Of a stretch of DNA of 64,000 nt, positions 41,200 through 49,326 are shown one piece after another. The notes below the pieces were generated by a model. It worked only from the letters and a program-made list of their open reading frames with translations, was not told where the DNA came from and made no database searches. This stretch comes from Streptomyces sp. NBC_00223 (GTDB taxonomy: Bacteria > Actinomycetota > Actinomycetes > Streptomycetales > Streptomycetaceae). Where the stretch lies: assembly GCF_036199905.1 (NCBI RefSeq), contig NZ_CP108109.1, positions 3,891,501-3,955,500 of the forward strand, given 5' to 3'. Each line of letters begins with the position of its first letter. Positions within the stretch are counted from its first letter, which is position 1. Both the position numbers and the translations under genes were made by a program.

Positions 41200-42714
41200 G
41201 TGGCATCCGTTCGGCTGCTGGGGTCGCTGGAATACCGGACCGCGGAGGGGGAAGCAGTAGAACTCGGTCAGGCCAGACAGCGCGGTATCTTCGCGATGCT
41301 GGCGGTGAGTGCCAACGACGTGGTCATGACCAGCGAGTTGATCGACTGGACCTGGGGGAGCGAGCCGCCGCGATCGGCGCGCAACATGGTCCACTCCTAC
41401 ATCTCACGGCTGCGCGGAGCGCTGGAGAGCCCGGACACCGGCCGGGACGAAGAGCGGGACGCCGGAGTGCGGCGCCGCCACGGCGGCTATGTGCTGCAGA
41501 TCGATCCCCACGCGATCGACCTGCACCGATTTCGCCAGGTCGTCGCCGCCGCGCGGGCCAGCAGCGCCGACACCCGCGCCTCCGTACTGCTCTTCCGGGA
41601 GGCGCTGGGCATCTGGCGCGGCCGGGCGCTGGGCGGGGTGACCGGGCCGTGGGCGGCGAAGATACGCAGGCTGCTCGCACTCGAGCGGCTCTCCGTCCTC
41701 GTGGAGTGCCACGACGGCGAGCTGCGGCTCGGCGGCCACCTCGGCCTCCTCGACGAGCTGCACGCCCTCGCCGACGAGCACCCCGACAACGAAATCGTCA
41801 TCAGGAACCTGATGACCGCGCTCTACCGCTCGGGCCGGCAGGCCGAGGCCCTGGGCGCGTACGCCGATCTGCGCCGCCGGCTGGTCGACCACCTGGGCGT
41901 CGACCCGGCGGGTCAGACCCAGGAGCTGCACACCCGGATCCTGCGCGCCGACCCGGAGCTGACCCTCCAGCCGCCGCGGACCACCCGCGGTCTGCCGCCG
42001 ACCGCGCACATCCCGCAGCAACTGCCCCGCGGCACCCGGTTCATCGGCCGTGAACAGGAGTTGGCGGTGCTCGACGGCTTCGTCGCGGCGGCCGACGCGG
42101 GGCCTCCGGTGCGGGTCATAGAGGGTCCGCCCGGCACAGGGAAGACCGCGCTGGCGATCCACTGGGCGCACCGGGTGGCACACCGCTTCCCCGACGGCCA
42201 GATCTTCGTCGACCTGCACGGCAGCGAGGGCTGCCAGGACGGCCAGCCGCAGGACACGGTGCTGCGGTTCGTGCTGTGGAGCCTCGGTGTGCCGGTCCCG
42301 GCGGGCGGAACGGCCGAGACCGTCGAGCTCTACCGCACGGCGGTCAAGGACCGGCGGTTGCTGATCGTGCTGGACGACCTGGCCTGTCACGAGCAGATCA
42401 CCGCGCTGCTGCCGGGCGCCTCGGCCGGGACCGTGGTCGCGACCACCCGCGACCCGTCGTGTCTGGCGCGGCTGGAGACGACGCAGCCGATCCGCTATGT
42501 GCGGCTGCGGGAGCTGAGCGACCGGCAGGCCGAGCGGATGCTGGCCGGGATTCTGGGCGAGACCCGGGTGGAGGCCGAGCCGGTCGCGGTCGCCCGGATC
42601 ATCGAACTGTGCGGGCGCACCCCCCGGGCGCTGAGCGCGGCCGCCGAGCACGCGCTGGGCCGGCCCCGGCTGACCCTCACCGACCTCGCCATGACCATGG
42701 GTTCGGGCGGCTGA
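41200..42714 (+). CDS. SARP-family regulator with NB-ARC domain (AfsR-type, no TPR)
   Basis: 504-residue SARP. N-terminal winged helix (~1-90) resembles OmpR-type DNA binding (VRLLGSLEYRTAEGEAVELG; ARNMVHSYISRLRGAL), then a BTAD domain (~95-250). From ~270 comes an NTPase region of the NB-ARC kind with P-loop VIEGPPGTGKTALAIHWAHR and Walker-B-like LLIVLDDLA. It ends after ~500 residues without the TPR tail of AfsR. GTG at 41200 has GGAGGGGAGAAGAGG upstream. It probably activates the neighbouring cluster. Confidence 0.9.
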   Translation: MASVRLLGSLEYRTAEGEAVELGQARQRGIFAMLAVSANDVVMTSELIDWTWGSEPPRSARNMVHSYISRLRGALESPDTGRDEERDAGVRRRHGGYVLQIDPHAIDLHRFRQVVAAARASSADTRASVLLFREALGIWRGRALGGVTGPWAAKIRRLLALERLSVLVECHDGELRLGGHLGLLDELHALADEHPDNEIVIRNLMTALYRSGRQAEALGAYADLRRRLVDHLGVDPAGQTQELHTRILRADPELTLQPPRTTRGLPPTAHIPQQLPRGTRFIGREQELAVLDGFVAAADAGPPVRVIEGPPGTGKTALAIHWAHRVAHRFPDGQIFVDLHGSEGCQDGQPQDTVLRFVLWSLGVPVPAGGTAETVELYRTAVKDRRLLIVLDDLACHEQITALLPGASAGTVVATTRDPSCLARLETTQPIRYVRLRELSDRQAERMLAGILGETRVEAEPVAVARIIELCGRTPRALSAAAEHALGRPRLTLTDLAMTMGSGG

Positions 42715-42817
42715 TCACCCGGGCATCCTCCCCGTACCGCCCGACCGGCCGTGGTCCGGCTGACCTGGTCCTCGTCCCCGTACGACTCACCCGGACTCAA
42801 GCGGACCCGCCCGGCCG

Positions 42818-43462
42818 TCAGCCGAGTACCGCCGCACCGCTCACCGGGCGCGCCGCCGCGGCCAGCGCGTCGAACAGGGCGCGCAGTTCCGTCACGCTCG
42901 CGTCGAGGGCCGCCTGCTGGTCCTCGGCGCGCGCGGCGGCCATCGCGGCCTCGCACAGCGCGCCGTACAGCAGGTGGCTGAGCGCGGGCACCGAGTGCGG
43001 GGCGATGTCGCCGCGGGCCGCGGCGCGCCGGATACCCTCCTGCATCATCAGCAGGCAGTCCGAGCTGATCTCCCGCATGGTGTCCATGCCCAGCGCGCCC
43101 GGGGCGTCCAGCAGATTGATCCGCTGGACGTCCGAGGCGAGCACTTCGGCGAGGAAGGCCCGCGCCCCGGCGAAGACGGCCTCCCAGGAGTCCGCCTCCG
43201 CGTCACGGTAGGCACGGGCCACGATCCTGGACAGCCTCGCCTGCTCCCGCTCGTACACGGCGCGGAAGAGGTGCTGCTTGCTGCTGAAGTGGTGGTAGAG
43301 CGCGCCCTTGGTCACGTGGGCGGCGTCGCACACGGCGTCCAGGGACGTCGCGTGGTAACCGCGATCCGCGAAAAGGTCACGGGCCGCCTGCAACAGAGCC
43401 TCGATGGTGCCGTCGGACCGCTCACGCTGCGTCGGACGTGTTCTCGTTCGAGTCGTCTGCAT
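42818..43462 (-). CDS. TetR-family transcriptional regulator
   Basis: 214-residue TetR repressor. HTH in the N-terminal domain: GTIEALLQAARDLFADRGYHATSLDAVCDAAHVTKGALYHHFSSKQHLF. The C-terminal half is a helical ligand-binding domain. Start ATG at 43462 gives the usual basic N-terminus (TTRTRTRPTQRERSDG). It is the last gene of the long minus-strand run; an inverted repeat lies 48 bp before its start. It could recognise the palindromes at 58091 or 36508, but this is untested. Confidence 0.92.
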   Translation of the reverse strand: MQTTRTRTRPTQRERSDGTIEALLQAARDLFADRGYHATSLDAVCDAAHVTKGALYHHFSSKQHLFRAVYEREQARLSRIVARAYRDAEADSWEAVFAGARAFLAEVLASDVQRINLLDAPGALGMDTMREISSDCLLMMQEGIRRAAARGDIAPHSVPALSHLLYGALCEAAMAAARAEDQQAALDASVTELRALFDALAAAARPVSGAAVLG

Positions 43463-43509
43463 CGCCAACACTTCCCCGGTCGGGCCAGGAATCCAGGCTA
43501 CACGCACTT

Positions 43510-43521
43510 CCATTCCAATGG
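43510..43521. promoter_or_regulatory. Inverted repeat upstream of the TetR gene
   Basis: CCATT-CC-AATGG, 5-bp arms with a 2-nt spacer, in the 77-bp gap between the dienelactone hydrolase-like gene and the TetR gene. It differs from the palindromes at 36508 and 58091. Possible autoregulatory operator. Confidence 0.35.
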
Positions 43522-43539
43522 TACGTATCACACATGGGT

Positions 43540-44316
43540 TCACCCTCCGACGGGCGCGCCCACCCTCCGGGTGAAGGCCAGCACCCGGCTCCAGGCGTCG
43601 GCGGACGCGTCCGCGTACTCCGACCGCTTGGCGTCGAAGAAGCTGTGCGGGGTGCCGGGGTAGGTGATCACCTCGTGGTCCACCCCGGCCGCCGCCAGCG
43701 CCTCGTCGAACTCCTTGACGTGCCGCGCCGGGATGCCCGGGTCGTCGCCGGCCATCAGCGCGAGCACCGGGGCCGTCAGGTCCGCGGCCCGGCCGGTGGG
43801 ACCGGGCGAGCCGTCGGGGGCGGCCGCGGGCCAGCAGTAGAAGCCGATGACCCCGGCCAGGTCGAAGCCGCCGGCCGCCGCCATCACCGCGATCCGCCCG
43901 CCGATGCAGAAGCCGACGGTGAGCACGGCCTCGGCGGCGCCGCCCTCCGGGGTGCGCAGATGGGCGACGGAGGCCGCGAGGTCGGCGTAGAGGCTGCGCG
44001 GCGCCAGGTCGGCCATGTGCTGGGCGTACGGGAAGTCCTTGTCCCGCTTGCCGACTCCGGCGGTACGGCCGTAGTAGTCGAAGACGAGCGCCCGGACGCC
44101 GTTCTCCGCGAATCTCTTCGCCAGCTCCGTGTAGAACCCGTACAGACCGCGCACATCGGGCAGGATCACGATCGCCGTGTCCGCGCCGCCCTCCGGGGCG
44201 GCCGTGAACGCGGCGAACGTATTGCCGTCCGCGGCGGTCAATTCGAGGTACCGGGACTCGATCGCGGCATCCGCGACCACCGGTACCGGCGGAACCGCGT
44301 CTTCGTCAAAGCACAT
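43540..44316 (-). CDS. Dienelactone hydrolase-family protein
   Basis: 258-residue alpha/beta hydrolase of the DLH family. The nucleophile elbow is VGFCIGGR (Cys nucleophile), the His is in YPGTPHSFFDAKR, and the acid Asp is likely in LMAGDDPGIP. The early VILPDVRGLYGFY is typical. Start ATG at 44316 (MCFDEDAVPPVP) preceded by GGAGGA. In the cluster context it could hydrolyse a lactone or ester intermediate; chemical role not known. Confidence 0.9.
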   Translation of the reverse strand: MCFDEDAVPPVPVVADAAIESRYLELTAADGNTFAAFTAAPEGGADTAIVILPDVRGLYGFYTELAKRFAENGVRALVFDYYGRTAGVGKRDKDFPYAQHMADLAPRSLYADLAASVAHLRTPEGGAAEAVLTVGFCIGGRIAVMAAAGGFDLAGVIGFYCWPAAAPDGSPGPTGRAADLTAPVLALMAGDDPGIPARHVKEFDEALAAAGVDHEVITYPGTPHSFFDAKRSEYADASADAWSRVLAFTRRVGAPVGG

Positions 44317-44511
44317 GGACTGGTCGTCCTCCGTTTTCCTTTTGTTCGCCTGCCGCGGTGCCGCGGGACTCCGGCGCCCGGAGCACCGGAATCCCCAACT
44401 CCGGTACTCCGGTTTCCGCCGCCGATTAGCGCGGCACCATTGCCCCGGGTAAACCCTCCCGAGCCGCCCCGAACCGTCCCGGGACATCCCCGGCCGAATA
44501 TCCGGGACCGA

Positions 44512-44823
44512 TTACTCCGCCCCGATGTCCTCAAGGCTAAAGGCGATACGGAACGGGGGCACACTGGTTCCCTCGATCCGGTAGCGGTTCCACAGATCCG
44601 GTTCGGTGATCCGGCCCCGGGCGCCGCCCTCCTCGGTCTCCAGTACGACGTCCGCGGAACGGTCGCCGACCAGCCGGCTCAGCCCCTCGTGGGGGTCGAG
44701 CCGGCCGTACCACCGGTAGAGCCCGTCGAGCGGCTGGAACTGGCCGCAGAGGCGCGCCCGGAGCGTGAAGCGCTCCTCCCCCACGACCAGGACCGCCGGG
44801 CCTTCGTAGCCGTCGTCCTCCAC
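44512..44823 (-). CDS. DUF4873-domain protein
   Basis: 103-residue beta-rich protein matching DUF4873: YEGPAVLVVGEERFTLRARLCGQFQPLDGLYRWYGRL and a closing ITEPDLWNRYRIEGTSVPPF. This domain is also found attached to flavin monooxygenases. Its gene follows the AurF-like gene by 10 bp, so they should be co-expressed, and it may be an accessory protein of the diiron enzyme. Function unknown. Confidence 0.8.
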   Translation of the reverse strand: MEDDGYEGPAVLVVGEERFTLRARLCGQFQPLDGLYRWYGRLDPHEGLSRLVGDRSADVVLETEEGGARGRITEPDLWNRYRIEGTSVPPFRIAFSLEDIGAE

Positions 44824-44833
44824 AGCGGTCCCC

Positions 44834-45763
44834 TCAGCCCTCGTTGTCCCTGAGCCAGCCCGCGTCGCGCCAGATCTTCTCCGTCTTGCCGCCGATCAGC
44901 CCGATCGACTTGTAGTACGGCGCGATCCGCTCGGCCCCGTAACCGCCGTTGACGACACCGATCGGGTTGTTGCGGCCCGCCTCGATGCACGCCTTGGGGT
45001 CGAGACCGGCCCGCTCGTACATCAGCGGGTTGTAGCGGTCGTGACGGACCGTCTTGACCACGTTGGCCAGGAACTTGCGGAGCAGTTCCAGCCGCCGCTT
45101 GGACAGCGTGGGGACGAAGCGCTCCAGCTCGGTGCGCGCGAAGCTGATGTGCCGGGCCTCCTCCACCACATGGATACGGGCCACGGTCCGCACCACCGGC
45201 TGGACCGTCTCGTCGGCGGCCTGCTCGCGCTGGAAGCGGTCGAAGAACTCCTCGGTGAGCAGCAGCATCGCCCACAGCGCGGAGACCGGCGCGAAGGTCT
45301 TGAGCAGCAGCCCGTTGCGCTGTGTCCTGGCCTGCACCGGGTAGAAGTCGACGCCGATCTTCTCGGCCAGCCGGGCGAACATGATCATGTGCCGGACCTC
45401 GTCCGCCACCTCGGTCAGCGCGAACTGCACCTGGGGGCTGGTGATGTCGCGCTTGTAGGCGTAGCGCGACACCAGGTGCATCAGGATGTGCTCGGTCCAC
45501 ACCCCGGCGGTCAGCGAGGACCCCAGTTCCTCACGGCTGAGGATCAGCTTCTGCTCCATGCTGAGCGAGTCGTACAGATCGGTGCCGAAGATCGAGATGC
45601 GCTTCTCCGGGAGGAACCACTTGCCCTCCTCCAGCGGTTCGTCCCAGTTGACGTCGATGCGCGGGTCGTACGAGTGCTTGGCCGAGGCGATCAGCAGCTG
45701 GGAGGCCTTCTTGGTCTGCCGTTCCAGCGGGTCGGCGCTGCGCCGGGAGGTTGCGGTGGTCAT
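44834..45763 (-). CDS. AurF-type diiron N-oxygenase
   Basis: 309-residue diiron protein of the AurF/p-aminobenzoate N-oxygenase family (DUF3066). All expected ligands are in place: Glu91 (WTEH), Glu122 and His125 (DEVRH), Glu171/172 (LLTEEFFD), and His198, Glu202, His205 (RIHVVEEARHISF). That spacing matches AurF (E101, E136, H139, E196, H223, E227, H230), so N-oxidation of an amine is the best prediction. Substrate unknown; there is no aminobenzoate pathway here. It starts 8 bp from the ThiF-like gene and is followed at 10 bp by DUF4873. Confidence 0.88.
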   Translation of the reverse strand: MTTATSRRSADPLERQTKKASQLLIASAKHSYDPRIDVNWDEPLEEGKWFLPEKRISIFGTDLYDSLSMEQKLILSREELGSSLTAGVWTEHILMHLVSRYAYKRDITSPQVQFALTEVADEVRHMIMFARLAEKIGVDFYPVQARTQRNGLLLKTFAPVSALWAMLLLTEEFFDRFQREQAADETVQPVVRTVARIHVVEEARHISFARTELERFVPTLSKRRLELLRKFLANVVKTVRHDRYNPLMYERAGLDPKACIEAGRNNPIGVVNGGYGAERIAPYYKSIGLIGGKTEKIWRDAGWLRDNEG

Positions 45764-45771
45764 CGGAACTC

Positions 45772-46584
45772 CTAACCCTGCGGTGTGACGAGGCTGACGA
45801 GGCTGTGGACATCGACGGTGACTGCGTCGCGGACCGGGTTACCGGCAAGGATCTCGACGACGTACCGGGCGGCGACGACCCCGAACAGATGGGAGGCGTA
45901 CACCAGTTGGGGCACGCTGTACTCCGGCTCGTCCCGGTGCGCGGTGACGTCCGCGATCAGGTCGGCCGGCACGATCTCGCGCGGGATCACCCGCAGGAGC
46001 AACGCCCACAGCGTTTCGTCGGCGAGGTTCTGCTCGGTGACCTCTCCGGCCAGCGGTTCGAGCGGGACCCGGTAGTCGTAGTAACGGACGTGCTGCGTAC
46101 CGGACATGTCGTAGCCGGAGACGACGGGCACGCCGAGCCTGGCGGCCTCGGTGTGCAGGGTGAACTTGGCCTGCCAGCCCTTGACCGTGGTGACGTCGAC
46201 CCCGTCCACGACCACGTCGACACCGTCGAGCAGCAGCGCGGCGTTGTCGACCTGGATCCCGGCGGTGTCCACCGAGACCTCGGCGAAGGGATGGATGGCC
46301 AGCACCCGTTCGGCGCCGACCTCGGCCTTGTTGCGGCCGATGTCGTGCCGGGTGGCGCTCTGCCGGTTGAGGTTGTTCAGTTCGTACTCGCCCGGTTCGG
46401 TCAGCGTGAAGCGGCCCACACCGAGGCGGGCCAGCGGTTCGATCGCCGCCCCGCCGGTCGAGCCGCAGCCGGCCACCAGCACCCGGGCGGCGCGCAGCCG
46501 CTGCTGGACCCCGTCCGGGATCAGCCCCCGGTTGCGCTCCGTCAGATCCCGGTAGTAAGCGTCCGCGTCCTGCGGGGTGTTCAT
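45772..46584 (-). CDS. ThiF/E1-like adenylyltransferase without catalytic or zinc-binding cysteines
   Basis: 270-residue E1-like enzyme. The Rossmann nucleotide loop is VLVAGCGSTGGAAIEPLARLG (35-55), followed by FTLTEPGEYELNNLNRQ with the NLNRQ box, and IGRNKAEVG. The only Cys is in the GCGSTG loop, so the zinc CxxC pairs and the downstream catalytic Cys of ThiF/MoeB/UBA-like enzymes are missing. It can probably adenylate a carboxylate but not form a thioester. ATG overlaps the upstream stop by 4 bp. Partner could be the ACP-linked product or a small-molecule acid; unknown. Confidence 0.85.
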   Translation of the reverse strand: MNTPQDADAYYRDLTERNRGLIPDGVQQRLRAARVLVAGCGSTGGAAIEPLARLGVGRFTLTEPGEYELNNLNRQSATRHDIGRNKAEVGAERVLAIHPFAEVSVDTAGIQVDNAALLLDGVDVVVDGVDVTTVKGWQAKFTLHTEAARLGVPVVSGYDMSGTQHVRYYDYRVPLEPLAGEVTEQNLADETLWALLLRVIPREIVPADLIADVTAHRDEPEYSVPQLVYASHLFGVVAARYVVEILAGNPVRDAVTVDVHSLVSLVTPQG

Positions 46585-47564
46585 ACCCGTACCCTCCTCA
46601 CTTCGCCCTCGACCCGTCCGACGAGCTGTTTGAAGCCCGCCAGCGGGTCCGTTGCGGACAGCGCCGACTGCATCCACCCGACGAGTTCGGCCAGTTCGTC
46701 GCCGCGCGGCGCGCGGGCCACGAACGGCTTCACCACCGGTCGTGTCACGTAGCAGGGGAACAGCACGTTGTCCTCCGGCAGCGAGGGACTGGTGCCCTCG
46801 ATGACCGTGATGTCCTTGAGGCTGCGGGTCAGCCTGCGAATGGCCAGGCCCTCCTCGCCGTCGCCGACCAGGTACTTGGCGGCGGGGTCGAGCTGCTGGA
46901 GCGTGGAGTAGAAGCAGAGCATCATCTCCAGCGTGATCCGCAGCCGCTGGGTCACCGTCCCGTCCAGCTCGGAGGCGCGCTGCACCAGCCGCTTGATCTC
47001 CCAGACCTCGCTGCTGAGCACCGGCTCGTCCGGCGGCACATGGTCGAAGAACTTCACCCCGTGCGCCACCTCGGCCGGGAACGGCGCCCGGTCCGGGTCG
47101 GTCACCGGCCGCGGTGTGCGGTCGGCGGTGCCGATGTACGACACATAGCGCAGGATCGCCCCGGTGCTCTCCTGGAGGGCGATGACGTGGATCTCCTCGC
47201 CGTGCGGGCCGGCCGGCTCGGCGAACAGGGCGCGGGTGTGCGTGACCCGGTCGCTGGCGAAGTTCAGCCGCAGATACTGCGCCAGCCGGAAGCCGTAGAT
47301 CATCAGCCGGTAGCGCTCGGGCAGCCGGGACTGCCGTACGGCGAGCACGGTCAGGCCGTCCGGCCGCCGGGCGAGGTAGAGCGGCTCGGCCTGCGCGACC
47401 AGGCCGCGCAGGCTGAGCCGGTCGTGGAGGGCCAGCACGTCCGCGATGTAGCGGTCGCGCCGGCCCGCCACCCGCGGGTCCTCCGCCGCCCGCGGTGCCG
47501 TCGCCCCCGTGACGACGGTCCCGTCGGCGGCGGGGCCCGCGAGCCCTTGGGTCCGCGTGGTCAC
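46581..47564 (-). CDS. LuxI/GNAT-like acyltransferase candidate (unrecognised protein)
   Basis: 327-residue protein. Not assigned to a named family by eye. Segments resemble the AHL-synthase/GNAT core: TGAILRYVSYIGTADRTPRP (134-153) like the strand with the conserved Arg, SSEVWEIKRLVQ (184-195) like LuxI WELSRFAV, and KYLVGDGEEGLAIRRLTRSL (230-249) like the later helix. Such enzymes transfer an acyl group from acyl-ACP to an amine such as the methionine part of SAM. The N-terminal ~60 residues are extended. GTG at 47564 overlaps the acyl-CoA dehydrogenase stop by 4 bp. An ACP, acyl-AMP ligase and KASIII occur in the same cluster. Confidence 0.55.
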   Translation of the reverse strand: MTTRTQGLAGPAADGTVVTGATAPRAAEDPRVAGRRDRYIADVLALHDRLSLRGLVAQAEPLYLARRPDGLTVLAVRQSRLPERYRLMIYGFRLAQYLRLNFASDRVTHTRALFAEPAGPHGEEIHVIALQESTGAILRYVSYIGTADRTPRPVTDPDRAPFPAEVAHGVKFFDHVPPDEPVLSSEVWEIKRLVQRASELDGTVTQRLRITLEMMLCFYSTLQQLDPAAKYLVGDGEEGLAIRRLTRSLKDITVIEGTSPSLPEDNVLFPCYVTRPVVKPFVARAPRGDELAELVGWMQSALSATDPLAGFKQLVGRVEGEVRRVRV

Positions 47565-48820
47565 AGCCGCCGCCCGTACAGCGCCCCGGTTATCGCCAGG
47601 GCGAGCACCTCGGGGGTGCCCTCGTAGATCCGGGCGCCGAAGGACTCGCGGACCAGCTTCTCCACGCCGTACTCGCGGCAGTAGCCGCGGGCGCCGAGGA
47701 TCGACATGGCCTCCTCGGCGACCTCGATGGCGGCGCGGTCGGCGAACATCTTGGCCACGGCGGGGCCGTAGACCGGCGCCGGGAGCATGTTGTCGGCCTG
47801 GTAGGCGCCCTGGAGGTACAGCAGCCGGGACGCCTCGACCTTGGCCGCCATCTCGGCGAGCTTGCGGGCGGTGAACTGGTGCTCGTACAGCGGCTTTCCG
47901 GCCTGGACGCGCTCGCCGGCGAACTCCTTGGCGTACTCGAAGGCGCCGCGGGCGACACCCGTCGACAGGGCGGCGACGATGGCCCGCGCCTGGTTGGACT
48001 GGATCGACATGTAGTTCCAGCCGCCGCCCTCGCCGAAGACGACGTTCTCCTCCGGCACCCGGACGTCCTCGAAGGTCAGCGTGGTGCCGAGGCAGGCCCG
48101 GTAGCCCATCTTGTCGGCGACCGCGCCGCGGGTGACGCCCTCGCTGTCGAGCGGCACGATGAAGACCGTCAGGCCGGTCGCGCCCGGGTGGCCCTCGATG
48201 TTGGCGAAGACCGAGGCCCACTGGGCGACCTTGCCGTTGGTGATGAAGCGCTTGATGCCGTTGAGCACGTATCCGTCGCCGTCCCGGCGCGCGGTCATCA
48301 CGTCGGCGGCGAGTTCGGCGTTCTCCGGGATGAGCAGGTCGCAGCCGGAGACCTCCTCGGTGATGGCGTTGCACGCCAGCACCGGCTCGTCGCCGAGGAA
48401 CTGCGGCAGGAAGCGGGACTGGAGCTGCTGGTCGCCGGAGAACAGCACCGAGGACTGGCCGAGCAGCGAGGCGCCGAAGATCAGCGCGGTGCTCGGGCAG
48501 ACCGAGGCCAGCTCCTCGACGGCGACGGCCACACCGAGTACGCCCATGCCGCGGCCGCCGAGCTCCTTGGGGACGGTCAGCCGCAGCAGGCCGATCTCAT
48601 GGCCCGCGCGCACCATCTCCCAGTCGAACTCGTCCGCCGGCGCGAGGTCGTTGGCGAGCACCCGCGGCTTGACCACGGTCTGGGCGAACTCACGTACTTC
48701 GTCCCGCAGTTCCTCGACGTCGGGCGGCAGGTCGAACATCGAGGGCATCGCGGCGCCGCGCAGGGCCCGCAGATCGGAAAGCGTCGGTGCGTTGGGGGTG
48801 ATCGAAGCGGTGACGGTCAC
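47561..48820 (-). CDS. Acyl-CoA/acyl-ACP dehydrogenase
   Basis: 419-residue FAD-dependent dehydrogenase. The FAD/substrate region reads LACNAITEEVSGCDLL and YVLNGIKRFITNGKVAQWASVF. The catalytic Glu is present in ARIYEGTPEVLALAITGALYG. It probably introduces an alpha,beta double bond into a CoA- or ACP-bound acyl chain. In this cluster it may act on the ACP-bound substrate. ATG at 48820 begins the conserved protein. The stop overlaps the next gene by 4 bp. Close to an SCP2-like gene upstream. Confidence 0.92.
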   Translation of the reverse strand: MTVTASITPNAPTLSDLRALRGAAMPSMFDLPPDVEELRDEVREFAQTVVKPRVLANDLAPADEFDWEMVRAGHEIGLLRLTVPKELGGRGMGVLGVAVAVEELASVCPSTALIFGASLLGQSSVLFSGDQQLQSRFLPQFLGDEPVLACNAITEEVSGCDLLIPENAELAADVMTARRDGDGYVLNGIKRFITNGKVAQWASVFANIEGHPGATGLTVFIVPLDSEGVTRGAVADKMGYRACLGTTLTFEDVRVPEENVVFGEGGGWNYMSIQSNQARAIVAALSTGVARGAFEYAKEFAGERVQAGKPLYEHQFTARKLAEMAAKVEASRLLYLQGAYQADNMLPAPVYGPAVAKMFADRAAIEVAEEAMSILGARGYCREYGVEKLVRESFGARIYEGTPEVLALAITGALYGRRL

Positions 48821-48913
48821 GGTCGGGCACTCTTTCTGCTCGGTTCTGCTGGGGTTCTGCCGGGGTTTCGCTCGGGAAGCCCGGAGAGGGCGCGGGCGGT
48901 GCGCCGGACCGGC

Positions 48914-49300
48914 TCAGGCGGCCTGCGGGCCCTGGGAGATCTGCTTGTAGTACTCGCGGCCCAGGACGGGGAGCACGTCGGCCAGCTGCCGTACCGCGGC
49001 CACCTGGCCCTTGACGACCAGCCGGTGGTCGACGATCGCCCGGGTGACCGGCAGCCGGCCGAGCAGGATCTCGTGGAGCGCGTCGGTCTCGCCCTCCAGC
49101 CGGAGCACGGAGGGCCGGGGCGCGCCGTCCTCGACCCCGTCGGCGTCGAGGCGGAGCGCGAGTTCGGGGTCCACGAGGACGAACTGCAGGGAGAACTCCC
49201 GCTCCTTGAGGACGGCGGCGAACTCCGCGTCGTTCAGCGCCGCTTCGGACGCGTCCCTGAGGATTCGGCGGGCCTGCTCTGCGGTGGCGTGGACAGTCAC
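48914..49300 (-). CDS. SCP2-like sterol/lipid-binding-domain protein
   Basis: 128-residue protein matching the SCP2 fold: FSLQFVLVDPELALRLDADG, DALHEILLGRLPVTRAIVDHRLVVKG, and the C-terminal helix VLPVLGREYYKQI. SCP2 domains bind lipids or acyl chains and may act as carriers. It lies between the GMC oxidoreductase and the acyl-CoA dehydrogenase, so it may present an acyl intermediate. ATG 49300. Confidence 0.8.
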   Translation of the reverse strand: MTVHATAEQARRILRDASEAALNDAEFAAVLKEREFSLQFVLVDPELALRLDADGVEDGAPRPSVLRLEGETDALHEILLGRLPVTRAIVDHRLVVKGQVAAVRQLADVLPVLGREYYKQISQGPQAA

Positions 49301-49326
49301 AGTGACGGAACCTCTCGTTGTGGGTG

